Made by a program: the position numbers and the translations under genes | Notes under the pieces: generated by a model | Seen by the model: only the letters and a program-made list of their open reading frames with translations | Databases searched by the model: none | Told to the model about the DNA's origin: nothing | In this document: positions 57,101 through 61,934 of the stretch, piece after piece | Layout of the letters: every line of letters begins with the position of its first letter | Numbering within the stretch: position 1 is the stretch's first letter | Source: Aliikangiella marina | Lineage (GTDB): Bacteria > Pseudomonadota > Gammaproteobacteria > Enterobacterales > Kangiellaceae | Assembly: GCF_007004765.1 (NCBI RefSeq) | Contig: NZ_VIKR01000001.1 | Span: forward strand, 1,240,001 to 1,304,000 | Length of the DNA stretch: 64,000 bases | Direction: 5' to 3'

Positions 57101-59201
57101 CAGAAGTGTAAATAATATAAGCAAGTAAATTACTAGAGCTGCGATCCGCAAAAGCTAGTTCGTGTGAAAATTTAGTAAGCTCGCTGCGAGAATGATGATC
57201 GTCTAATGCCAAATAATTGATATTCAAATCAGTAAAAAGTGCTAAAGTCGCATTATTTCCAATAACTATATTTGCACCACTATCTTTTAATACAAATTTG
57301 ATTCTTGACTTAGGGGTTTGAGGGTCAATAGGTACGTAAGCGGCTCCGGCCTTGAGTATAGCGAATATCGCGACCACCATATCGATTGAGCGATGTATAC
57401 AAAGTCCAATGACATCTGATTGTTTCACTCCATGAACAACTAGATAATTAGCTAATCGATTAGCCTCTTGATTTAATGTTTTAAAAGTAATTTCGTTATC
57501 ATTGTCAATAACAGCGATTGAATTTGGATTTTTACTTGCTTGCAATTCAATAAGCTGATGTAAGGCGATTGATCTATCATAGTCTGCATCAGTATCATTC
57601 CAATGATAAAGCGTATTTAATTCTTTTGATTTTGACAAAAGCGATAGTTCGTGAATTCCTGCATGCTTCGTCTTTATCCGACTACAATCTCTAAAGACAT
57701 TTTCAATTAAAGTACAAAAGCTATTTGATAAATTTTCTATACTACACGAGTCAAATAGCTTTAAATTGTATACCCAGCGTAATGAAATCCCCGCATCTGA
57801 CTCATTAACATGCAACTCAAGATCAAATCGTGTTTTAGCGAAATGAGAATTTGAAGGCGATCCCTTTTTAAGCGTTCCTTTGCCCTCTGCAACGACTTCC
57901 CCAGACTGCCAACTCCCCCTCTCATTGTTTTGTACAACAAATAGAATCTGAAATATTGGGTTGTAACTTAGATCTCTTTCAGGTCGTATATTTTCGACCA
58001 ACATCTCAAAAGGTATGTGCTGATTTGTAAAAGCATCAAGGATTGTCTCTTTGTTTTTAGCTAAAAAAGACATAAAAGATAGATTATCTTTCAAATTACT
58101 TCGAAGCACTAATGAATTAACAAAAAATCCGATAAGGCCCTCAACATCATTATGAGTTCTACCTGAAATTGGCGTCCCAATAACGACATCTTTTTCATTA
58201 CTAAATCGAGCTACTATTATTGCGAAGATGGTTTGTAAAAAAATATACAATGTAATGTCATGTTTTTTACAAAAATCTATAATCTGTTTTGACAGACTTC
58301 TTTCGATATCTTGACTAAATCTACTAGCGTCATAAGTCTGTTGAAGAGGTCGGGGTTTATCAAGCGGCAGTCTATGTAAATTGGGAATGCCACTTAACTG
58401 TTCAAGCCAATATTTTTTTTGCTCTTGTAATACGCTACCCTCTAACCATTGCTTTTGCCATAAAGCATAATCAGCATATTGAATTCTTAGTGGTTCAAGG
58501 GGGTTTGGTTTGCCATCACGATAAGCCTGATATAAGCTCGACAACTCATTCTGCAAAATTCGCATCGACCAACCATCGCTCGCAATATGATGTTGTGTGT
58601 AAAGAACAATAAAATGTTTAGGCCCCACTTTAATTAATTGGACTCTAAGCATCAAATCCTTACTCAGATCAAATGGTGTAGTCGCTTCCAATTCAATTAA
58701 ACGATTTATTTCTTTACTTTTTGATTCATCACTTAATTTTTCTAGATCATGAAATTTAAATGGCAATACATACTCGCAGACGATAACCTGCCTGGGTTCA
58801 CCATTTAGTTCACTAAAATGAGTTCTCAGAACTTCATGCCGTTCAATGAGTTCATTGAGGGCTTTTTCAAATGCAGGCACATTAATTGATTCAAATATTT
58901 GAAAACGACCGGGGATATTATATTGGACACTGCTTCCGCCCAACTTATCTAAAAACCACAACCTTTGTTGCGCATAAGACAGCCACGGAACATACTTCGC
59001 GCCCTCTCCTTCCGCTTCAATATCAAAAAATTTTGGATTTTCGCTAAGAAAGTCAATAAGAGCTTGTTTGTTAACTTTAATTTTTTCGCGTAAAGATTCA
59101 GAAAGTCTACCTTTTTCCCCTTTAGCGATTAACTTACCATTTGAGAGAAATAACTTTATGCCAGTACTTTTTGCATCTAACAATATGTTCTCTACATTCA
59201 A
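45129..59201 (-). CDS. NRPS-2: four-module synthetase, docking-C-A(MT)-T-C-A-T-C-A*-T-C-A*-T, last two A domains degenerate
   Basis: 4690 residues from a TTG with AGGAG eight bases upstream. TubC-type docking domain; four C domains (HHIASDG, HHIAGDA, HHIASDG, HHIASDG); four T domains with intact Ser (near 1503, 2585, 3577, 4621); tail ending IDIEEGTL. Module 1 has a SAM methyltransferase inserted in its A domain (GCGTG near 1082), pocket D-A-C-K-V-G-E-V-G; module 2 pocket is D-A-Q-K-V-A-E-V-G. Both resemble the Asn code D-L-T-K-V-G-E-V-G, so Asn/Asp or a similar beta-substituted Ala is likely, N-methylated in module 1. The A domains of modules 3 (about 3085-3530) and 4 (about 4095-4560) have lost TSGSTGKPKG, YGPTE and YRTGD; module 4 also lacks the late catalytic Lys. 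Those two modules cannot plausibly adenylate an amino acid themselves. Confidence 0.96.
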   Translation of the reverse strand: MNVENILLDAKSTGIKLFLSNGKLIAKGEKGRLSESLREKIKVNKQALIDFLSENPKFFDIEAEGEGAKYVPWLSYAQQRLWFLDKLGGSSVQYNIPGRFQIFESINVPAFEKALNELIERHEVLRTHFSELNGEPRQVIVCEYVLPFKFHDLEKLSDESKSKEINRLIELEATTPFDLSKDLMLRVQLIKVGPKHFIVLYTQHHIASDGWSMRILQNELSSLYQAYRDGKPNPLEPLRIQYADYALWQKQWLEGSVLQEQKKYWLEQLSGIPNLHRLPLDKPRPLQQTYDASRFSQDIERSLSKQIIDFCKKHDITLYIFLQTIFAIIVARFSNEKDVVIGTPISGRTHNDVEGLIGFFVNSLVLRSNLKDNLSFMSFLAKNKETILDAFTNQHIPFEMLVENIRPERDLSYNPIFQILFVVQNNERGSWQSGEVVAEGKGTLKKGSPSNSHFAKTRFDLELHVNESDAGISLRWVYNLKLFDSCSIENLSNSFCTLIENVFRDCSRIKTKHAGIHELSLLSKSKELNTLYHWNDTDADYDRSIALHQLIELQASKNPNSIAVIDNDNEITFKTLNQEANRLANYLVVHGVKQSDVIGLCIHRSIDMVVAIFAILKAGAAYVPIDPQTPKSRIKFVLKDSGANIVIGNNATLALFTDLNINYLALDDHHSRSELTKFSHELAFADRSSSNLLAYIIYTSGSTGTPKGVMVNHRNVINYIQHGKSYLTENIVGAVVTTALVFDATVCSLFIPLCYGKYIELLDDDSASIDSLIDCIVDDSDDLLFKLTPSHLKAVLSNDLLETNVKSEHVFVVGGEQLTTETASQWFDKFPLCSIINEYGPTETTVGCCIHTCEKQAFSKPLLREQNSVSIGNPINNTQLYVLNAHLQPQPDGVVGELYIGGDGVSNGYINQASLTARKFIPNPYAKRKGSRLYKTGDLVKRCHNGQLEFVKRVDEQVKVRGFRIELGDIECSISEHTDISSNAVIASGDGDSNQQLIAYLCPSNEYLEKTSKETIKDNVNQWTEVFNDTYNEDDVPVIEANYSGWDSSYTMQAIEIEQMDEWLDATISVIQSLRPRNLLEIGCGTGLLLFRYASSCESVTAVDISKEALANVSKGISAKDWKHIELIQGDALSISESFHNRQFDCIVINSVAQYFPNRLYFETVLNNALSVLCEGGKLLLGDIRNLDLFTSHVCAVEQSRLTQSTTLSVFSNRVQRRIQQEQELLVSPSYFGNLKARFNTIAQVDIMVKRGVGDNEMNRYRYEVVITKKSKDANQDSRQQVEWQNFTSRSDFEALICNLDDHVAAISGIPNPRLDEDFALCLGLKNWQSSRLIHPQASAGKLSLTTQEKIDWLESQFRLAEDKGYKIAVTWSQSAKDKLDVIISRDSLPEVLARSEYKESYLINYPRLDKIGSGLSKSVANHLLEKLPSYMLPSFFVVLEKLPLTINGKVNKKVLPLPNETDIQKEKYVPPSNEVEQSLCEIWQNILNISKVGIHDNFFSLGGHSLLATRLISAIRQQFAAEIQIRMLFEAPTVATLAEVITSLQGEFVLPNLEKVERKGQLPLSYAQQRLWFVDQLGEGSTEYNMRGRFTIEKDFNQSAFYNALEYLIKRHEILRTTYLSVDGQPVQKILEQYEIPYQYFDLSRFKSDDINIKLNEISSQEANQPFQLDSDLMIRVKVAKLSQSLHSIFYTIHHIAGDAWSIDIFKRELSILYDAFNEKKQSPLQAIAYQYVDYAAWQKKWLSGAVLESQLEFWKSNLNELPTVHSLPLDKKRPNKQTNSGRGFKQTINPNLVDKIKKHTKAQGVTLFMFLQTAFSVLLSRYSNQSDIVMGTPVSGRIHKDIENLIGFFVNTLVLRTDLSGEPNFLELLSKNKQMILDAYAHQHIPFEMLVDEVLDERNITYNALFQILFDVQTESVVSAQSKVKANDKKEPIKVINEIGVRFDLAIHVKDSADGLSVRWSYRDSLFEDESILRMVKNYECLLEKIVESLESGGESCRVHEVEFITKQEKNIQLLNWNNNKADYPLKSCIHELIEEQVIKSPNNIAVICEEQELTYEEFNHQANQLANLLLQSGVSHGAKVVIFIDRSVEAMIALLAVLKSGAAYVPIDSTYPRDRIEYMLENCNAACIITKHKFVKTIFEDYFTICLDDSNTLDQLKGLSAENISRDVINLNSHQPAYVIYTSGSTGKPKGVVVNHRSVVNFLFAIKEPFFIEQLSGSIVSSPLAFDATVQSLYLPLCVGKYVEIIPEDENLIESLADYLIDDEERLLFKITPTHLKAVSDIGFLSTNSSANHVIVVAGEKLTCSTVLPWVNEILPNSIFINEYGPTEATVGSCIYQISGHEEETKNYHSVPIGSPLSNVNFYVLDKYQNLQPIGVPGELYISGEGLADGYLNMPEVTNEKFIDNPFGRDFSPKMYKTGDLVRWTNQGDIEFLSRVDDQVKLRGFRIELGEIEYLLNQLDDINNSVVVVKETELEQEVLVAYLVSNNPPNQKNHQVSNIKRYLASKLPDFMVPSFFVYLDKLPLTPSGKIAKADLPNPGQDSVEQLEYQAPRNRLEEKLCTLWAKILGVTAVGINDNFFTLGGHSLLATRLISLIREELQREVQLRTLFEYPTIAGLSEKLNLEKDNFVLPKIEVCDRTSRIPLSFAQQRLWFIDKLGGSLQYNMPGRYLLSGKFDLDIFKEALAQLIDRHEILRTVIKDYEGTPFQFIQNSYELPISLIDCSQFLDDERQNKVFKLIQDEAKTPFDLANDMVLRVKVLKIADDMHLILYTLHHIASDGWSMAIFQNELSDIYASLTNGKESTLLPLKRQYADYSVWQREWLTDELLEDQLNYWRQQLSDIPDVHKLPLDKERPSEQSFNGMRFMTRLDGKAVKIVKAFCEDKNITLFIFLQSVFAILLSKYSGCSRIVMGTPVAGRLHKDLEGLIGFFVNTLVLKSNIYGDDNFFEFLELNKNTILDAYSNQHIAFESLVEELKPSRSLSYNPLFQIMFSVQNNETGVLDLEYENDDSYKVRSKSSNRQEIEFKNCTTRFDLELRAKEFDEGIDLNWSFNTSLFNKGNVSRLSEYFSFVFTKIAHEIESLDLDESLLIKDILLPEASGLWDKRRSITEMQASNNKKIKLYERFELLVREKPQEVFLSHKRKSISIKQIDYFAAALCAHLVNFNPNQHRPVAILCHEPIAKVISTLAVLRSGLTILLIDHRYSKFKAASLLELSNSQLVISQGRLGSELIELLATDIKAIELNDDGSVSSDLKPINTSEKANSPGSDVALTLISEEPEGLPRFIPMSHEYLSHMLKTKNILDNPASLVLNSINLSQYTAILKSIYDGKWQAGEAKTKRLKPADIKNKKFTLGDNGFNGIVVNKDCRPQAMGAIGNLLLDDSLLIENFKRQCVAVDCDLPDTDSKSNLFYKTPYLARYTDVNHIEVLGLEAKTIPNLDRDQLEVELMRCLASLDQVKNSAIRWSGNNDFAYICFCEVVEQVSTLDGKDANSIILDSLRNLESLVKLPDFIVFVESIRLENNGKVDYSMLPSYEDVKRKKSVRLPTNSLQKRMCVIWQNLLDVNRVGVDENFFKIGGHSLLATRLISQIREAFNAEVSIKDLFDNATIESLCLVIENATKETGKSQLIKVSRQQKLPLSYAQQRLWFIDQLGEGSSQYNIKGRFNIKGQFRLEIFQRALDAIINRHEVLRTTFEESDDGTIQVINEKFESPLSFHNLSSYSKDERTHQIHQYIAQEEMTPFNLRQDVMVRARVLQLSDEEVVILYTMHHIASDGWSKKIFQDELYENYQAFLQNKPSPFVPLDIQYADYSIWQKQCLQGEKLKKQLSYWKHNLSGIPKQHNLPLDFNRPQQQTHAGELIYHVLDKKIAKDIDELCKQKDVTLFIFLQTVYALFLSRYSFSNDIVVGVPVAGRDYFELEPLIGFFINTLLIRTKISDSETFDSLLARNKVSVLDALNNQDVPFEMLVDALQPERNLALSPLTQLYFSVQNIELGKIDQVLQSRKSNQQLTPVYAGNSSVRFDLEFTVTPKTDTLGLCWGYNKSLFKRQSIVTMAQRFTHFVGEIVNSLLNNNHCAKPATSYMLEPSSEFKPNEEVLSDKSGNVSYLNESLDQLAEIAKLKPHEIAIREASSQATFSQLANRVDSLANLLKSYGVKVESKVGVLVNTRMDFLISALAVIKCGACVVSIKPEYPSSKKAYIFETSQISLLITDSKTQRFVEESFCKHDFIKLIDIQKAFSQSNEVQVIDNHNYNNYAKASAIITYNEESFSTSLGHITNYKSLAKQMKRLVDSFSQIDVNQIEKMSSPSVEFDLGSMFAALMSGKCICFKMNRPATMIEGDWNSVHDVVFNPKQKHALESDAGNSQLVVVDEPLIASKNEILRSIDGIKRNKLPSSKRYSVSENDAYILDRNGCSVPEGTYGELYIEDSQDAFCLNISSARAASIYRPNASADIPGSVLFKTSMLARKIDKNLIEVGSPSVTKNVSHDCKRVTRYLSDSCLDIEETIAININNKTSTYDLYFCTKNKEELGDSVNKGRFNNQIQESLRNDISLNPLPRNICQIDAIPRLDNGDLDVNEITKLSDFENSNRYKGASSDLEKELVKIWSEVLNINLIGVDENFFDAGGNSLLATKLINKIRAKYKIEFPLRALFEDPTIELIAKRIFLEQSSSQIEKNVEALNSANIDIEEGTL

Positions 59202-59209
59202 AATACGTG

Positions 59210-59214
59210 CTCCT
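59210..59214 (-). promoter_or_regulatory. Ribosome binding site of NRPS-2, deciding a TTG start
   Basis: AGGAG on the minus strand, eight bases before TTG. The ATG that appears inside this stretch is in another frame, so the TTG is the start. Confidence 0.7.
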
Positions 59215-59228
59215 ACAACTTAAGCCGT

Positions 59229-59271
59229 TTGGTCGGATTTTTAATCTTTTAACTCGTCCCAAACCGACCAA
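59229..59271. repeat. Inverted repeat in the NRPS-2 leader
   Basis: TTGGTCGG at 59229-59236 and CCGACCAA at 59264-59271, perfect 8-base arms with a 27-base spacer, about 30 bases before the NRPS-2 start codon. It could be an mRNA stem or a two-site operator. Confidence 0.4.
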
Positions 59272-59552
59272 TAGACTTGTTCCTTAACTATTGGATAATT
59301 GTTTATAGCCAATCAATCGTAAAGTGTTAAAACAGACTTATTCGCCAGAGTATTTAAAGTAACATCAACTAATATTTGCAACTCAAGCACGATTTAGAGG
59401 CATTAAAATCGGATAACCTTTTTAATTCTATTTAAGCTATATCGTTCTTTAATGGAACGGCTTTAATTAATTACTGCATTTAAGCGCCAAGCTTACCTCG
59501 ATGCATCTGACTGGCAACGAGGTGACTAAACTGCGCCGATCAACCAATTCAT

Positions 59553-59564
59553 CTCACGCGTGAG
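59553..59564. promoter_or_regulatory. Palindrome copy 3, CTCACGCGTGAG
   Basis: A perfect 12-base palindrome 14 bases past the stop of the carbamoyltransferase gene, about 350 bases ahead of NRPS-2. Same core as the copies at 8558 and 12934. Confidence 0.45.
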
Positions 59565-59578
59565 TTATTATTGATTTC

Positions 59579-61594
59579 TCACTTCGGCATTATCTGGATA
59601 ACTCGTAATTCCCACAGATTGAGAATCTCCAACAATAACTCACTCGTTAACTCGATTCTTAACTGATCCGCTAAATGGGCGATGGAATAACGATTATCTG
59701 CCGCAAGAATCTCGAATAATTCATTTGATATTGTATGTGTCTGTTTCGCAAAAAAGCCTGAAGATGCAAATTCTATCGATTTAAAGGTTTCAAAACCCTG
59801 ATTAGTTTGTTTAAAGCCTTTTGAGAGCTTGTAACTTTCCCTCAGTCTTATTTGAAAATTGGCGATATTATTCGTTAATTCAGGTTTTCTCTCAATAACA
59901 TAGTCACCCACTATTAATATATCCAGGTCTGTTGTTAAATAACTTGCTATCGCATCCTCAACAGAGTCAACTATTGGCTCTACATTATTATTAAATGAAG
60001 TATTTAGCAATATTGGAACGCCACTCAACTCATTAAACTTGGAAATTAATTCCCAATATCTTGAATTTGAATTCTTGTTTACTGTTTGGATTCTTGCCGT
60101 ACCGTCGACATGGGTGATTGCCCCTAGCTTTTCCTTATATTCTTCCTTAACAGAAACAATTAAATTCATAAATTGCAAGCTGTTCGAAAATTGTTCTATC
60201 TCGAAATATTCCTGTGAATATTCTTCTAATACCGATGGAGCAAAAGGTCTATAACCTTCCCGCTTCTTAACCATCTTATTGATCTTATCCCGATTTGAAG
60301 CCGGTCTAGGGTCTGCTAATATACTACGACTTCCCAGCGCACGCGGTCCAAACTCCGAGCGACCTTGAACCCAAGCAATAATTGAACCATCGGCTATTAA
60401 TTGAGCAGCATGCTCAGTGACAGGTGAAACTTTTTTATAACTTATTAGAGATGACCAATCTTTTAATTTATCTTCAATTACCTCATTGGAAGGTATTTCG
60501 GTTCCATAAAATAGATGCTCTAAACGCTTAGTTTGAAACTGTTTCGATTTTAAGTTGTGGGCGTATAAAGCTGCTCCTAATGCTCCACCGGCGTCATGTG
60601 CGGCAGGTTGCACAAAAATTTCATCAAACATTTTGCTCGAAACTATTTTGCCATTAGCGGTACAATTATGAGCCACCCCACCAGCAAGGCAAAGGTACTT
60701 CATTCCGCTCGACTGCTGATAGTTCTCGACAATATGCAGTATTAGTTTTTCTAACGTTGCTTGTAAGCTTGCTGCAAAATCTTTGTGTGCTTGAGTAAAT
60801 TCCTCTCCCTTTCTTCTAGGACTAGAAAATTCTGGTAGCGAATAAAGCTGCTGCCACATCGCGACCCCAGGATTATGATGAACGTCATAATCACCTTGAT
60901 CTTTTAAACGGTAGAGCTGCTGAAACTCTTTAGCAAACCGATTAGGGTCTCCATATGGAGCTAACCCCATAACTTTATACTCATCAAATCGATTATATCC
61001 GACTAGTCTAATTGAACGGATGTAGAAATGACCTAAAGACTTTTTAGCTGGAATCTCAGCTAGCGTGTTGAACTCGGAATTTTTATGAACACCAACCAGC
61101 CCAGACAACATTTTGCCATCACCACTTGGACCGTTCCCATCGAGAACGACAACCAAACTTTCATCAAAACCAGAAAGTGGAGTAGCACTCCAGACATGCG
61201 CTAAGTGGTGACTACAAAAGACTATTTTATCCTTAACGTCTTGAGCGAAAAATTGCATAAACTCGCTCGCAGCAAACTCATGAGCGCTAGCAACTTTTGT
61301 CTTAGCGTCTTCTAATACTCCTAAAGATGCCATTGAATGTGCGTCATATTCGGAATAATTTAAAGCAATATAATCTACATCAGATAGACAAATGTTGGCT
61401 TGCTGTAAGCAGAATTCGATCGCTCTTCGAGGGAAAAAGTTGCAGTGTTTAACGCGACTTAGCCTTTCTTCCTCGATTGCGGCAATAATTTCGCCATCCT
61501 TTAACAACACAGCAGCAGAATCATGATTACTGAACCCATCTCGATTAAATCGAGTTTCTATTCCTGCCCCTGTTTGAAGGCCTAAAATATACAT
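59579..61594 (-). CDS. NodU/CmcH-family O-carbamoyltransferase with a C-terminal extension
   Basis: 671 residues; ATG with AAGGAG eleven bases upstream. The N-terminal Kae1-like domain has NHDSAAVL (23-30), the metal-binding HH-x-x-H (129-133) and LDGNGPSGDG (151-160). The C-terminal domain carries QGRSEFGPRALGSRSILADP, the family signature for carbamoyl phosphate and ATP binding. Family members (TobZ, CmcH, GdmN, NodU) form carbamoyl-AMP and move the carbamoyl group to a hydroxyl of the product. After the usual end there are about 100 further residues, partly helical and reminiscent of a small winged-helix domain, which I cannot name. Sitting between NRPS-1 and NRPS-2, it most likely carbamoylates a beta-hydroxyl or other side chain of the peptide. 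Confidence 0.93.
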   Translation of the reverse strand: MYILGLQTGAGIETRFNRDGFSNHDSAAVLLKDGEIIAAIEEERLSRVKHCNFFPRRAIEFCLQQANICLSDVDYIALNYSEYDAHSMASLGVLEDAKTKVASAHEFAASEFMQFFAQDVKDKIVFCSHHLAHVWSATPLSGFDESLVVVLDGNGPSGDGKMLSGLVGVHKNSEFNTLAEIPAKKSLGHFYIRSIRLVGYNRFDEYKVMGLAPYGDPNRFAKEFQQLYRLKDQGDYDVHHNPGVAMWQQLYSLPEFSSPRRKGEEFTQAHKDFAASLQATLEKLILHIVENYQQSSGMKYLCLAGGVAHNCTANGKIVSSKMFDEIFVQPAAHDAGGALGAALYAHNLKSKQFQTKRLEHLFYGTEIPSNEVIEDKLKDWSSLISYKKVSPVTEHAAQLIADGSIIAWVQGRSEFGPRALGSRSILADPRPASNRDKINKMVKKREGYRPFAPSVLEEYSQEYFEIEQFSNSLQFMNLIVSVKEEYKEKLGAITHVDGTARIQTVNKNSNSRYWELISKFNELSGVPILLNTSFNNNVEPIVDSVEDAIASYLTTDLDILIVGDYVIERKPELTNNIANFQIRLRESYKLSKGFKQTNQGFETFKSIEFASSGFFAKQTHTISNELFEILAADNRYSIAHLADQLRIELTSELLLEILNLWELRVIQIMPK

Positions 61595-61685
61595 GTAAGA
61601 AGTTTCTCCTTAAAGCTTGAGCTATGAAAAGCTTCATAACACGTTAAGAAATAACGCGCGCACTAATCCTGACAGCTCGCTGCTG

Positions 61686-61720
61686 ACTTTGTAAATTTAT
61701 AACACTAGAGGTTACAAAGT
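61686..61720. repeat. Inverted repeat, 9-base arms
   Basis: ACTTTGTAA at 61686-61694 and TTACAAAGT at 61712-61720, perfect arms with a 17-base spacer, about 90 bases upstream of the carbamoyltransferase start. Size and spacing would suit a regulator site or an mRNA stem. Confidence 0.4.
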
Positions 61721-61736
61721 TGAGACAATACTCAAC
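61719..61736. repeat. Short hairpin, GTTGAG/CTCAAC
   Basis: Perfect 6-base arms with a 6-base loop, overlapping the end of the neighbouring inverted repeat by two bases. On the minus strand it is followed by TTTG only. Confidence 0.35.
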
Positions 61737-61805
61737 CTACTCAAAGTATGGTTACTTTTGATATTAGCTTGTAATTATTGCTTTTTTAAATCAATACCAG
61801 AGAGC

Positions 61806-61820
61806 TGTTACGCAGTAACA
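61806..61820. repeat. Short hairpin, TGTTAC/GTAACA
   Basis: Perfect 6-base arms with the 3-base loop GCA, in the region after NRPS-1. No T-run follows on the minus strand. Confidence 0.35.
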
Positions 61821-61934
61821 TCACCATCATACTTGCATGTTAATCTAAAGTAAATTCCAATGTTAATCGCCAAAAAAAATATCTCCAATAAAGATACCTG
61901 CCGTAAATGTTTTACTTTCAGCAATTAATATTAC

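Larger units (their letters stand above)
59202..59578. other. Leader region of the NRPS-2 to NRPS-6 operon
   Basis: No gene. It must carry the promoter of the main NRPS operon unless the carbamoyltransferase transcript reads through. It holds the palindrome at 59553, an inverted repeat (TTGGTCGG at 59229 / CCGACCAA at 59264) near the NRPS-2 start, and a small dyad CGTTC/GAACG near 59442-59458. No clear -35/-10 pair is seen. Confidence 0.5.
61595..61934. other. Intergenic region between NRPS-1 and the carbamoyltransferase, rich in dyads
   Basis: No gene. Three perfect inverted repeats lie within 135 bases: ACTTTGTAA/TTACAAAGT (61686-61720), GTTGAG/CTCAAC (61719-61736) and TGTTAC/GTAACA (61806-61820). 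The second, read on the minus strand, is followed by only TTT, so it is at best a weak terminator of NRPS-1. Confidence 0.5.

Noticed and set aside
18623-59201. Epimerase domains within the NRPS proteins
   Set aside because: Each T domain is followed directly by a C domain, the thioesterase or the protein end; no extra 400-residue HH-containing domain is present.
59500-59545. A terminator after the carbamoyltransferase gene (ACCTCG/CGAGGT dyad)
   Set aside because: The 6-base arms have a long loop and no T-run follows on the minus strand.
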